Shown piece after piece: positions 11,867 through 19,891 of a stretch of 64,000 bases of DNA. The translations under genes were made by a program, and so were the position numbers. Numbering within the stretch: position 1 is the stretch's first letter; each line of letters begins with the position of its first letter. Origin of the DNA: Acinetobacter sp. WCHA55. Its GTDB lineage: Bacteria > Pseudomonadota > Gammaproteobacteria > Pseudomonadales > Moraxellaceae. The stretch is from NCBI RefSeq assembly GCF_002165305.2, contig NZ_CP032286.1:1-64000 (forward strand). Reading direction: 5' to 3'. A model generated the notes under the pieces. It had not been told where the DNA came from, did not search any database, and worked only from the letters and a program-made list of their open reading frames with translations.

Positions 11867-11900
11867 AAAGAAAGCTCAGTTTAAATGGGCTTTCTTTTTT
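11867..11900 (+). terminator. Intrinsic terminator after adeT-like copy 2
   Basis: The stem AAAGAAAGC/GCTTTCTTT with an internal TCA/TGG part is closed by an AT loop and followed by a T-run. It begins 17 bp after the stop codon, separating copy 2 from copy 3. Confidence 0.8.
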
Positions 11901-12068
11901 GATTTTAATTGACCGATTTAAATGGATTTGACGCAGCTAATTTGTATAGTGCGTAGGAAATGAGTGGTTTTGAACCGAGCGAAGTGTCATTCGGGGCATT
12001 AAAAAATAACAAAGAGCACAAGTGAGTGTCTCATCACAATAAACAACAATAAGTCAAAAGGAAGATGT

Positions 12069-13082
12069 ATGAAACAGTGGATGAAAGGCCTCGGTGTCGG
12101 GACATTAGTCATTTCTGCAACAGCGATGGCACAGGCTAAACAAGTGGTTTGTGTATTCGACTTGGTTGGTAAAAATGGTGATGTGTATAGTCTGATGAAA
12201 GATTATCAGTTAGCGGCTAAAAACTGGGGCGCGGATATTGAACTGCGGGTCGGACAAAACGAAGCCGTGATTGCTGAGGATTTTAAAGCAGGAAAGTGTG
12301 ATGCCATTAGTGTTACAGGTATGCGTGGGCGCCAATTTAACGCGTTTACAGGCTCACTCGACGCGATTGGCGCGATTCCCGACCTCAATTTAGCAGTGAA
12401 AGTCATGCAAGGCTTAGCCAGCCCAACTTTTGCTAAACATATGGTCAATGGCAAGTATGAAGTTGCAGGTGTAATCCCCGTTGGAGACGCTTTTTTAATG
12501 GTGAATGACCGTAGCATCAATACCGTGGCCAAAGCGGCGGGTAAGAAAATTGCCGTTTTAGACTATGATCAAGCGCAGAAGATCATGGTTCAGCAAATTG
12601 GTGCACAAGCTGTCAGTGCCGATGTCACTAACTTTGGCGCAAAGTTTAATAACGGCCAAGTCGACATTATTGGTGCGCCTGCTGCGGTTTTTAAGCCCTT
12701 AGAGTTACATAAAGGTTTAGGAACGAAAGGCGCCATTGTGAATTATCCGATTTTACAGGTCACAGGGAATATCATTATTCGCCCGGATAAATTCCCAGCA
12801 GGTTATGGACAAAAATCACGGGAATGGGTCAAAGGACAGTTACCGCGTGCATTTGGTATTTTGGGTAAAATGAAAGCCGAAATCCCACAAAAATATTGGA
12901 TGCAGGTGCCTGCAGCCGATCAATCTGGCTATCAAAAGATGATGCGTGAAGCTCGGATTGATCTCACCAACCGCGGTATTTATGATAAGCGAATGATGAA
13001 ACTGTTATGGCAATTCCGTTGTAAGCAAGCAGCGAAAAACTTTGAATGTGGCTTACAAGATGAGAATTACAAACAATCTTGA
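12069..13082 (+). CDS. AdeT-like putative periplasmic solute-binding protein, divergent copy 3
   Basis: This 337-aa protein has a signal peptide (MKQWMKGLGVGTLVISATA, cleavage near AQA-K). It shares the family frame (CVFDLVGKNGDVY, ITNFGAKFNNGQVD-like block, ELHKGLGTKGA, RIDLTNRGIYD) but is the most divergent copy. The 'SMRAR' block is changed to GMRGRQFN, the tyrosine-rich AYAYKPLE becomes AAVFKPLE, and the C-terminus ends FECGLQDENYKQS. These changes line up with likely ligand-contact regions, so it may bind a different ligand; that is inference. The ribosome binding site is AAAGGAAG. It is separated from copy 2 by a terminator, so probably independently transcribed. Confidence 0.83.
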   Translation: MKQWMKGLGVGTLVISATAMAQAKQVVCVFDLVGKNGDVYSLMKDYQLAAKNWGADIELRVGQNEAVIAEDFKAGKCDAISVTGMRGRQFNAFTGSLDAIGAIPDLNLAVKVMQGLASPTFAKHMVNGKYEVAGVIPVGDAFLMVNDRSINTVAKAAGKKIAVLDYDQAQKIMVQQIGAQAVSADVTNFGAKFNNGQVDIIGAPAAVFKPLELHKGLGTKGAIVNYPILQVTGNIIIRPDKFPAGYGQKSREWVKGQLPRAFGILGKMKAEIPQKYWMQVPAADQSGYQKMMREARIDLTNRGIYDKRMMKLLWQFRCKQAAKNFECGLQDENYKQS

Positions 13083-13120
13083 TAAAATTAGTCTGATTTG
13101 ACTTTAAATATTCAAATAGG

Positions 13121-13162
13121 GACCATATATTGAGTATGCTATACTCGAAATATGGTCTTTTT
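13121..13162 (+). terminator. Intrinsic terminator after adeT-like copy 3
   Basis: The long stem-loop has outer arms GACCATAT/ATATGGTC and inner arms TGAGTAT/ATACTC, followed by five T residues. It ends 38 bp before the erpA start, so it could also shape the erpA leader. Confidence 0.8.
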
Positions 13163-13200
13163 GATTTGAAAGACAGCTGAACCGAACTGAGGAATCTAAG

Positions 13201-13536
13201 ATGAATGCCCAAGCACTTGAACTAAGCGACAATGCCGCAAATAAAGTACGTCAATTACGTGACAGTGAAGGGAATCAAGATTTAATGCTCCGTGTATATG
13301 TTACGGGCGGTGGTTGTTCAGGTTTTTCTTATGGTTTTAACTTTGCTGAAAACCAAAATGAAGACGACGCAGAATTTATCAATGGTGATGTGAAAATGTT
13401 GGTTGACTCATTGAGTTATCAATATTTGGTCGGTTCAGTGGTGGATTATATTGAAGGTTTGGAAGGTTCACGTTTCGTTGTGCAAAACCCAAATGCAACA
13501 ACGACCTGTGGTTGTGGTTCATCTTTCTCGATCTAA
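13201..13536 (+). CDS. erpA: Iron-sulfur cluster insertion protein ErpA
   Basis: This 111-aa A-type carrier delivers Fe-S clusters to apoproteins such as those of isoprenoid synthesis and respiration. The three cluster-ligand cysteines are present: C39 in [11 protein letters not shown], and C103 and C105 in the terminal CGCGSSFSI. The wording of the motifs fits ErpA better than IscA or SufA, and the gene is not in an isc or suf operon, also typical of erpA. The ribosome binding site is GAGG before the ATG. It is monocistronic between two terminators. Confidence 0.93.
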   Translation: MNAQALELSDNAANKVRQLRDSEGNQDLMLRVYVTGGGCSGFSYGFNFAENQNEDDAEFINGDVKMLVDSLSYQYLVGSVVDYIEGLEGSRFVVQNPNATTTCGCGSSFSI

Positions 13537-13550
13537 ACCTGACCTAATTA

Positions 13551-13578
13551 AAAAAACCCTCATGATGAGGGTTTTTTT
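13551..13578. terminator. Bidirectional terminator between erpA and a convergent gene
   Basis: The perfect stem AAAAAACCCTCAT/ATGAGGGTTTTTT lies between convergent genes, with T-runs on both strands. Confidence 0.92.
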
Positions 13579-13596
13579 ATGTGCAAACATTCACTT

Positions 13597-13959
13597 TCAA
13601 TCGAGTTTAATCGCATCGAGTAAGTCAAAAATAATCGTGGTGACATCTTGGCTTAAGTCACGGTTATTAAAAACTTCATAGGCAGTAATGGTGACATCAG
13701 TGTCACTCGGTAACAGTTTCTGCTCTTCTTCAATCAAATCATTGATCGGCAAAAGCGTCTGTTTCACTTCCAGATGTAAAACATCTTTAAACTCTAAATT
13801 TTCATCTTCAAGTTCTAACAGTTGCTCGTTGAAATAAGGCAATAGAATAGAATGGAGATAAGGTTGAATCTCAACAATATCAAAGATTTCGATATCACGA
13901 GTTTCTTCAATCGTACTGATGTGGTCATTTACTTCGATTAAGATATGGTAGTAACTCAC
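13597..13959 (-). CDS. Small acidic hypothetical protein
   Basis: This 120-aa cytoplasmic protein has no signal or membrane segment and is rich in Glu, Asp, Leu and Ile. I do not recognise a family. The start is set at a GTG (MSYYHILIEVNDHI) because GGAG lies 6 nt upstream; the open frame extends four codons further to a TTG that overlaps that ribosome binding site. Alternating hydrophobic strands at the start and a helical acidic middle (FNEQLLELEDENLEFKD) suggest a compact alpha/beta fold. It is convergent with erpA and separate from the protease gene upstream. Confidence 0.7.
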   Translation of the reverse strand: MSYYHILIEVNDHISTIEETRDIEIFDIVEIQPYLHSILLPYFNEQLLELEDENLEFKDVLHLEVKQTLLPINDLIEEEQKLLPSDTDVTITAYEVFNNRDLSQDVTTIIFDLLDAIKLD

Positions 13960-14086
13960 ATTCGTCTCCAAAGCTTCTAGTGGATATTCAATTATTTACA
14001 ATAACACGAACCTGAGTCAAGACGTACTTTGATTGTATTTCATACACATATTAAAAATAGGGGATTATTTTTAGTAATCCATCATT

Positions 14087-14998
14087 TTAACGGGTATTAA
14101 ACAACGCAATATCTGCATTTTGTAAACGAAAATGCTGCATATCTTGTGCATCTAACATTGGATACATCAAGGCTTTCGGATCATTATGATGTTTCATGCC
14201 GAGGGCGTGACCAAATTCATGTGCCAAGGTCATGCGTAGGTCATCTTCTGACTCGAACTCATAAATGTGAATTTCTCGCCCATTAAACAGTCCTTTATCA
14301 AATAGTCGGGGTTGAAAGCGTTGGTTGAACTGGTCAATGGCGAGATTATGGCCTTGATCTAAACGATTCAGCTCATCTACCTTTTGGTTGTAGGCATTCA
14401 CTTGTAGATTAAAGCTGGCAATTTGTTGGTCTAAAACTTGTTGCTGTTGACGCAACTGCGCCAAACTCTGTTGTACAGCAGCTTGCTGCGAAGGAGGGAC
14501 TCCGCCGTGCTGGTTATACTGACGGATCATTGCATTATAGTTTTGGCTAAGTTCCTGTAGACTCTGTTTTTGCATATCTAAAGTTACTTCGTTACGTGCC
14601 AGATTTTCTTGCATGGCTTTGAGTTCAGTATTTTTTTGACTCAGCCCTTGTTCATTATGCGTGAGTTTAGTCAGTTGATCACGGCGTTGTACCGACTCAT
14701 CTTGTCTTTGATCATAAATGAGATGAATACTGAGCCGAGCATCAGGGTCATAAACAAAATAGTCTTTTCCGAGACCTTGTTTCCAAATATCGGTGGCTTG
14801 TTGACTGATCTGTTTTAGTTCTACTTCACTTAGGTTAAAACGAGGGTCAACTTCTGCAATCCGATAGCGAATACGTTGATCAAAAGGGTGGGTGATGCGA
14901 TCTAACAATGGATTGAGCCGAAGTTGAGGATGTTGCAGATTTTGATAAAAAATCATCCCTAAAAAGCCAAGTAGAGCAAACAATACAATGAGACGCAT
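14087..14998 (-). CDS. Membrane-anchored matrixin-like zinc metalloprotease
   Basis: This 303-aa protein has an uncleaved N-terminal membrane anchor (VLFALLGFLGMIFYQ) that places the rest in the periplasm. The zinc-binding signature HEFGHALGMKH starts at residue 260 (His260, Glu261, His264, His270) and is followed by a Met-turn (ALMYPM), as in M10 matrixins. Residues about 95-210 form a long Gln/Leu-rich coiled coil between anchor and protease. Substrate is unknown. The coiled coil inserted ahead of a minimal catalytic tail is an uncommon build for this superfamily. It looks monocistronic; blaOXA upstream reads the same way but is 82 bp away. Confidence 0.85.
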   Translation of the reverse strand: MRLIVLFALLGFLGMIFYQNLQHPQLRLNPLLDRITHPFDQRIRYRIAEVDPRFNLSEVELKQISQQATDIWKQGLGKDYFVYDPDARLSIHLIYDQRQDESVQRRDQLTKLTHNEQGLSQKNTELKAMQENLARNEVTLDMQKQSLQELSQNYNAMIRQYNQHGGVPPSQQAAVQQSLAQLRQQQQVLDQQIASFNLQVNAYNQKVDELNRLDQGHNLAIDQFNQRFQPRLFDKGLFNGREIHIYEFESEDDLRMTLAHEFGHALGMKHHNDPKALMYPMLDAQDMQHFRLQNADIALFNTR

Positions 14999-15080
14999 AT
15001 TTTATTCATAGATCGTTGTTTTTAACTACTTTAGCTTAAAAAGGATGATTGCTAAATAAAAATGCGTCAGATTAAGGGCT

Positions 15081-15905
15081 TTAAATTAGACCCAATGTAG
15101 TCAAGCTTTGTTTAACCAGTTGCTCACGTACGCTGGCTGGAATTCCCGTTTTCATGTGCATATTTAAAGAGAAATAGACCTTTTCACGATCGGGATATTC
15201 TACCCAGCCTGTCCACCAACCAACTTGCGGTTCTATGTCCATGCCCCAACCTGATTTTGCATAGAGTTTATAATTCGGTTTCTGTTCAATCAGTAGCATG
15301 TCTTGTACCGCCTGTTGCACTTCTGGTTTAAATGCAAGCTTTTTATTTGCCAGCTTTTCGACAAAAAGGACTTCTTGAACAGGCGTAATTTGCAGTGGGC
15401 CGACTAACCAAAAATTATCGACAACGGTGCCAATCTGTTGATTGCCATATCCAATGCGTTGCACTTCTTTTTGCATCAGCTCTAGACCAATGCGCCGTGC
15501 TAGCTCCTGATAAACTGGAACAGCAGATGCTTGCATGGCTTGCCCTAAAGTCATGTCTTTTTCCCAAGCAGGAAAGCTACGCTTTTGACCATCCCATTTA
15601 AATACCTCGTTAATGGTTGCCTTATCATGTTCTAGTCCGATTAAGGCATTCAGCATTTTAAAGGTAGAAGCGGGCACATACGGTGTCTGAGCGCGGCTTA
15701 GGTCATTGCCGTAGTTGTGTAAGCCATGTTGATCCTTAATGACAATCACCCCCGTGGTTTGGAGTTGATTGAAGGCTTGTTGGATCTGCTGTTGCGCACC
15801 TTGCTGCTGCTGGTTTTTAGCTGTTTCTACGGAGGGGTTTATTGTGGTACAAGCAGAACCGAAGGTTGTAATGAGGGCGATGAGGCCCAACTGTAAAGTT
15901 TTCAT
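15081..15905 (-). CDS. blaOXA: Class D (OXA-type) beta-lactamase
   Basis: This 274-aa serine beta-lactamase has all class D landmarks: active-site S80-T-F-K83, S127-A-V129, Y153-G-N155 and K217-S-G219, followed by WWTGW. The N-terminus is a lipoprotein-like signal with Cys19 in GSAC. Sequence blocks ([33 protein letters not shown]) belong to the intrinsic Acinetobacter carbapenem-hydrolysing OXA group. From memory the closest are OXA-211 or OXA-134 relatives, but the subfamily needs a database match. No insertion sequence or strong promoter lies upstream, so this is a resident chromosomal gene, probably weakly expressed. No good ribosome binding site precedes the ATG. Confidence 0.93.
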   Translation of the reverse strand: MKTLQLGLIALITTFGSACTTINPSVETAKNQQQQGAQQQIQQAFNQLQTTGVIVIKDQHGLHNYGNDLSRAQTPYVPASTFKMLNALIGLEHDKATINEVFKWDGQKRSFPAWEKDMTLGQAMQASAVPVYQELARRIGLELMQKEVQRIGYGNQQIGTVVDNFWLVGPLQITPVQEVLFVEKLANKKLAFKPEVQQAVQDMLLIEQKPNYKLYAKSGWGMDIEPQVGWWTGWVEYPDREKVYFSLNMHMKTGIPASVREQLVKQSLTTLGLI

Positions 15906-15977
15906 GGGTGGTTAAATTCTAAATTTTTTATCAGGCTAATGTAAAAGTGGAATACGACACAACGTGCTTTAGGTAAT

Positions 15978-16005
15978 AAAAAACCGCGCTTTCGCGCGGT
16001 TTTTT
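15978..16005 (-). terminator. Intrinsic terminator of dnaK
   Basis: The perfect stem AAAAAACCGCGC/GCGCGGTTTTTT with a TTTC loop lies 15 bp after the dnaK stop. T-runs exist on both strands. Confidence 0.92.
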
Positions 16006-16019
16006 ATTAAAGAGACAAA

Positions 16020-17960
16020 TTATTTTTTGTCGTCTTTTACTTCTGTGAACTCAGCATCTACAACGCCATCGTCCGCTTTTTGTTGTTGACCAGCGTCACC
16101 GCCGAATGCATTTGGGTCGAAACCTTCAGCACCGCCTTGACCTTGCGCAGCTTCATACGCACGTTGCGTGATCGGCATAATGATGTTTTGTAAAGCTTCA
16201 GTTTTCGCTTTGATGTCTTCTACATCATTTTCTTTAGTCGAAGTTTCAAGCTCAGCAATTGCAGTCTCAATGGCAGTTTTTTCGTCGCTTGTTACTTGCT
16301 CGCCTAGATCTTTCACTGCTTTTTGAGCAGAAGATACTAATGCATCTGCTTCGTTACGCGCTTTCGCTAGTTCTTCGAACTTACGGTCTTCTTCAGCATT
16401 CGCTTCAGCGTCTTTGATCATTGCTTCGATTTCAGCATCAGACAAACCTGAGTTTGCTTTAATCTGGATCGATTGCTCTTTACCAGTGCTCTTATCTTTA
16501 GCTGATACTTTTAAGATACCATCAGCATTGATGTCGAACGATACTTCAATTTGTGGCACACCACGTGGAGCTGGTGGAATGTCGCCCAATTGGAAGTTAC
16601 CCAACAATTTGTTTTGCTGTGCCATTTTACGTTCACCTTGGAACACAGAAATGTCTACAGCAGGTTGGTTGTCCGCAGCAGTTGAGAACACTTGAGATTT
16701 CTTCGCAGGAATCGTGGTGTTTTTCTCAATAATTGCTGTTAACACGCCACCCATGGTTTCGATACCAAGTGTCAACGGCGTCACGTCAAGAAGAAGTACG
16801 TCAGTTTTGTCACCAGACAATACCGCACCTTGAATCGCAGCACCCATTGCTACCGCTTCGTCAGGGTTCACGTCTTTACGTGGCTCACGACCGAAGAACT
16901 CTTGTACTTTTTGTTGTACAAGTGGCATACGAGACTGACCACCCACCAAGATCACATCAGAAATCTCAGAAGTTGAAAGACCTGCATCTTTAAGTGCAAT
17001 ACGGCAAGGTTCGATTGTACGTTCAACCAAATCAGCCACTAAACCTTCAAGTTTTGCACGCGTTACATTGATCACTAAGTGTTTAGGACCAGTTGCGTCC
17101 GCCGTGATGTACGGCAAGTTAATTTCAGTTGCATTTGATGAAGAAAGCTCAATTTTTGCTTTCTCAGCGGCTTCTTTCAAACGTTGTAATGCAAGTGGAT
17201 CTTGTTTCAAGTTGAAGTTTTGTTCTTTCTTGAACTCTTCAACCAAGAATTCAATTAACGCGTTATCAAAGTCTTCACCACCAAGGAAGGTATCACCATT
17301 GGTTGATAACACTTCGATTTGTTGGTCGCCATCAAGGTCTGCGATTTCAATGATAGATACGTCAAAAGTACCACCACCTAAGTCGTAAACTGCAATTTTA
17401 CGGTCGCCTTCTTTTTTGTCCATACCGAACGCAAGTGCAGCAGCCGTTGGTTCGTTGATGATACGTTTAACTTCTAAACCTGCGATTTTACCCGCATCTT
17501 TGGTTGCTTGACGCTGTGCATCGTTAAAGTAAGCAGGAACGGTAATCACCGCTTCAGTTACTGTTTCACCTAAGTAATCTTCTGCAGTTTTCTTCATCTT
17601 TTTCAAGATTTCAGCAGAGATTTGTTGTGGTGCAAGTTTCTTGTCGTTTACATCAACCCAAGCATCACCATTGTCTGCTTTGATGATTTTGTAAGGTACA
17701 AGACCGATGTCCTTTTGAACCGCTTGGTCTTGATACTTACGACCGATCAAACGTTTGATCGCGAATAATGTGTTTTTAGGGTTAGTCACTGCTTGACGTT
17801 TTGCAGACTGACCCACCAAGATTTCGCCATCTTTATACGCAATAATCGATGGTGTTGTACGTGCACCTTCAGCGTTGTCGATCACTTTAACTTTGTCGCC
17901 TTCAAGTACAGCGACGCAAGAGTTTGTTGTACCTAAGTCAATACCAATGATTTTAGCCAT
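16020..17960 (-). CDS. dnaK: Chaperone protein DnaK (Hsp70)
   Basis: This 646-aa ATP-dependent chaperone works with DnaJ and GrpE. The N-terminus carries the ATPase signature [14 protein letters not shown]. The phosphate-binding [12 protein letters not shown] and the VGGQSRMP motif follow at their normal places. The substrate-binding domain contains [13 protein letters not shown], and the tail is the usual acidic end after a Gly/Gln-rich stretch. Length is normal. It lies downstream of grpE with 119 bp between; a sigma-32-like promoter sits in that gap. dnaJ is not adjacent in this window. Confidence 0.98.
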   Translation of the reverse strand: MAKIIGIDLGTTNSCVAVLEGDKVKVIDNAEGARTTPSIIAYKDGEILVGQSAKRQAVTNPKNTLFAIKRLIGRKYQDQAVQKDIGLVPYKIIKADNGDAWVDVNDKKLAPQQISAEILKKMKKTAEDYLGETVTEAVITVPAYFNDAQRQATKDAGKIAGLEVKRIINEPTAAALAFGMDKKEGDRKIAVYDLGGGTFDVSIIEIADLDGDQQIEVLSTNGDTFLGGEDFDNALIEFLVEEFKKEQNFNLKQDPLALQRLKEAAEKAKIELSSSNATEINLPYITADATGPKHLVINVTRAKLEGLVADLVERTIEPCRIALKDAGLSTSEISDVILVGGQSRMPLVQQKVQEFFGREPRKDVNPDEAVAMGAAIQGAVLSGDKTDVLLLDVTPLTLGIETMGGVLTAIIEKNTTIPAKKSQVFSTAADNQPAVDISVFQGERKMAQQNKLLGNFQLGDIPPAPRGVPQIEVSFDINADGILKVSAKDKSTGKEQSIQIKANSGLSDAEIEAMIKDAEANAEEDRKFEELAKARNEADALVSSAQKAVKDLGEQVTSDEKTAIETAIAELETSTKENDVEDIKAKTEALQNIIMPITQRAYEAAQGQGGAEGFDPNAFGGDAGQQQKADDGVVDAEFTEVKDDKK

Positions 17961-18007
17961 TTGGATGATTCCTCAAAAATTTTTGCAATGTTTTTGCTTG
18001 TTATTCG

Positions 18008-18035
18008 ATATGAGAGCCGTTCAATTTTTTTCAAG
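18008..18035 (-). promoter_or_regulatory. Sigma-32-like heat-shock promoter of dnaK
   Basis: Read on the minus strand, CTTGAA is followed after 14 nt by TCTCATAT, close to the sigma-32 pattern CTTGAA-N(11-16)-CCCCATNT (5 of 7 defined -10 positions). It lies about 47 bp upstream of the dnaK ATG. Confidence 0.55.
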
Positions 18036-18079
18036 TGATAATCACGAAAAAATTTTACAAACTCTCGAATTTATAGGGC

Positions 18080-18628
18080 TTATGCGCCAACCATGACCAT
18101 TGCTGGACGGAGCAAACGACCATTTAAGGTATAACCTTTTTGCAATACCGTTCCGATCTCGTTGGCTTTTGCATTTGGATCAATCCCGACTGCTTGATGC
18201 AAGTCCGCATTGAAACCATTTGCTGTATCAACTGCAACCACACCAAATTTTTCCAGTGCAGTCAGTAACGATTTCAACGTCAGTTCCACACCTTCAAACA
18301 TTGGTGTTTTTTCTTCACCCGACGCGCTAATGGCACGTTCTAAATTGTCCACTGAGTCAAGTAACTCTTTTGCGAATTTTTCTAGAACGGTGTCTTTATG
18401 CTTATCTGATTCACGTTGAATACGCTCTACACTTTTTTGTGCTTCGTATACAGCATTTGCAGTGCGTGCTTTTTCAAGCTTTAAGCTTTCTTCAAGATTG
18501 GTAATTTGAGCTTGTAAATCCTCAACTGAAACTTCAGCTTGCTCCGTTTCAGCTTGAGTTTGCGTTGTTTGTGAATCCGCTTGCTCTTGCCCTAGATCTT
18601 GAGCGTCTTGATTGTGCTCAGTCGCCAT
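18080..18628 (-). CDS. grpE: Nucleotide exchange factor GrpE
   Basis: This 182-aa co-chaperone releases ADP from DnaK. It has an acidic disordered N-terminus, a long coiled-coil helix ([20 protein letters not shown]) and a C-terminal beta domain ending [11 protein letters not shown]. The start at 18628 (MATEHNQ) has a GGAG binding site 8 nt upstream and gives the usual family length. An ATG 11 codons upstream (18661) also has an AAGGA and cannot be excluded. The longer frame reaching 18757 is rejected because the sigma-32-like promoter overlaps it. Downstream lies dnaK on the same strand. Confidence 0.95.
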   Translation of the reverse strand: MATEHNQDAQDLGQEQADSQTTQTQAETEQAEVSVEDLQAQITNLEESLKLEKARTANAVYEAQKSVERIQRESDKHKDTVLEKFAKELLDSVDNLERAISASGEEKTPMFEGVELTLKSLLTALEKFGVVAVDTANGFNADLHQAVGIDPNAKANEIGTVLQKGYTLNGRLLRPAMVMVGA

Positions 18629-18740
18629 TGATTTACTCCGTTTAAATGGGTTCTTAAACATGTACAGTCCTTCAGGCATCAGTGTTAACTGGGTTAATCT
18701 GAACTGCCATGCGTTATTGAATTCAGGATTACTACAAAAG

Positions 18741-18766
18741 GTCGGGGCAACAGTCAAAAATTCAAG
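18741..18766 (-). promoter_or_regulatory. Sigma-32-like heat-shock promoter of grpE
   Basis: On the minus strand, CTTGAA and CCCCGAC are separated by 13 nt, a good match to the heat-shock consensus CTTGAA-N13-CCCCATNT. It lies about 110 bp upstream of the chosen grpE start. Confidence 0.7.
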
Positions 18767-19117
18767 CGGCTTCAGTGATTAATTCATGTATTTTTGGTGA
18801 AAAATTGCTGAAATCACGCTTTCTTGGCGCTTATTCTGTGTGAAGGTCCATTTCCAATCCAGCTTTAGTTTTTTTATGTTGAAAAAGTCTAATCGTTACA
18901 TTGAATTATTTTAATTAAATTTATCTGTTTTACTAATTTTTCGATTGTCTACATAATGAATTTATCAGCGGTGATCATACTTTGTGGAAAGAGTAAAGTA
19001 TGGTGACTGCAACCTATTTGTATAGCTTGAGGGAAACTCTCCTAATTTAGAGATTTAGGTTTTTGAATAGTACGTCTCCCAAAACTACTTTATTCAGTGT
19101 AAAGGTATAATACTGTC
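18767..19117. other. AT-rich gene-free region upstream of grpE
   Basis: About 350 bp without a credible gene. A weak hairpin, CCTAA/TTAGG followed by five T residues at 19042-19065, may end a short transcript. A TATAAT hexamer at 19106-19111 is the likely -10 box for the small-RNA candidate that follows, although no convincing -35 is visible. Confidence 0.4.
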
Positions 19118-19223
19118 AGAATGATTCGAGCTTTGCGCTCAAAATTCGATTTTTAAGACTGTGGTTTCTTTATTTCTATATGCTTTTTCGAGCTTAATCC
19201 GCCTTGGGTTAAGCTTTTTTTTT
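19118..19223 (+). ncRNA. Candidate small RNA with strong intrinsic terminator
   Basis: A perfect TATAAT lies at 19106-19111. About 105 nt downstream is a clear terminator (19191-19223), and no open reading frame is supported in between. The transcript would start with a short GAGC-TTTGC-GCTC hairpin. No known RNA family is recognised. The promoter lacks a clear -35 element, so this rests mainly on the orphan terminator. Confidence 0.35.
19191..19223 (+). terminator. Orphan intrinsic terminator
   Basis: The stem AGCTTAATCC/GGGTTAAGCT (one G-T pair) with a 5-nt loop is followed by nine T residues. No annotated gene ends upstream on this strand for more than 5 kb, so it must serve an unannotated transcript. 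Confidence 0.75.
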
Positions 19224-19344
19224 GCTTCAAATTTAAAAATAACATTATTTAATCGTGTATCAGCATACAGGAGTTCTGCAATGCTGAAGAGTTGATGGGC
19301 TAAGCATAGAGTTCCTTTTGTGCTGCTAATCAAAGAGAGAAACA

Positions 19345-19398
19345 ATGAAGAATCAGCACATTAACTTACGTTGCTGTGGAGATGTAGCGCTAAGGTGA
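19345..19398 (+). CDS. Possible 17-residue leader peptide with Cys-Cys
   Basis: The ATG is preceded by AGAGAG and encodes MKNQHINLRCCGDVALR. A 7-bp hairpin (AGTTGTA/TACAACT, 19430-19460) follows, then a terminator-like hairpin (GCAAAG/CTTTGC plus a T-rich tail, 19505-19528) 26 bp ahead of the lipoprotein gene. This order, short peptide then alternative hairpins then gene, resembles an attenuator. The adjacent cysteines could make it cysteine-responsive. Evidence is circumstantial. Confidence 0.3.
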   Translation: MKNQHINLRCCGDVALR

Positions 19399-19504
19399 TA
19401 TTTGTGCCCAATTAATAAAAAATTGCACAAGTTGTACTCGAGTCTGCAAAAACTACAACTCAGGACGTGTGTAAAAGTTTTCGGATTTGACAAAGATAGG
19501 CAGG

Positions 19505-19528
19505 GCAAAGTTTGGCTTTGCTATTTTT
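19505..19528 (+). terminator. Terminator-like hairpin ahead of the lipoprotein gene
   Basis: The stem GCAAAG/CTTTGC with a 5-nt loop is followed by TATTTTTG. It is placed 26 bp upstream of the lipoprotein ATG, where it would act as an attenuator rather than an end-of-gene terminator. Confidence 0.4.
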
Positions 19529-19553
19529 GTATGACGTAAAAGGAAATGAAAGA

Positions 19554-19781
19554 ATGTTAAATAAGAAAACTGCATTATTGTCTCTAGCGCTTTTAGGTTC
19601 AGCTTTTGCCATTGTGGGCTGTAGCTCAAATGAAACCACTACAGCGCCTGAGGCCGCTCAAGTGACCACTGCACCAGATGCAACAGCAACCGCTGAGGGA
19701 AGTGCTGGAGTAGAGGTTCAAGCAGATCCTGCTGCTCAGGTTGAACCCATCCAATCTGCGCCCGCGACAACACAACAATAA
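19554..19781 (+). CDS. Small Ala/Thr-rich lipoprotein
   Basis: This 75-aa precursor has a lipoprotein signal peptide ending in the lipobox IVGC. The mature part is low-complexity, rich in Ala, Thr, Pro, Glu and Gln, and probably disordered. The start at 19554 follows AAAGGAAATG; the frame is open back to 19512 but without a binding site. I do not recognise a family. Being acidic and unstructured, it may be an envelope tether or spacer; that is inference. A terminator follows at once. Confidence 0.8.
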   Translation: MLNKKTALLSLALLGSAFAIVGCSSNETTTAPEAAQVTTAPDATATAEGSAGVEVQADPAAQVEPIQSAPATTQQ

Positions 19782-19821
19782 AGCTTAAAAGAGAACTTCT
19801 CTTACACTGGCTTTGTTAAAG

Positions 19822-19851
19822 GCCTTCACAGGATACCGTGAAGGCTTTTTT
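19822..19851 (+). terminator. Intrinsic terminator after the small lipoprotein
   Basis: The perfect stem GCCTTCAC/GTGAAGGC with an 8-9 nt loop is followed by six T residues. It lies between convergent genes. Confidence 0.9.
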
Positions 19852-19891
19852 AGAGGATAAATCACTCAAACTGTTCAGCCGTGTTATTTCA

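Noticed and set aside
19139..19345. Open frame of 68 codons on the minus strand between grpE and the lipoprotein
   Set aside because: No ribosome binding site, low-complexity translation, and it overlaps the orphan terminator on the other strand.
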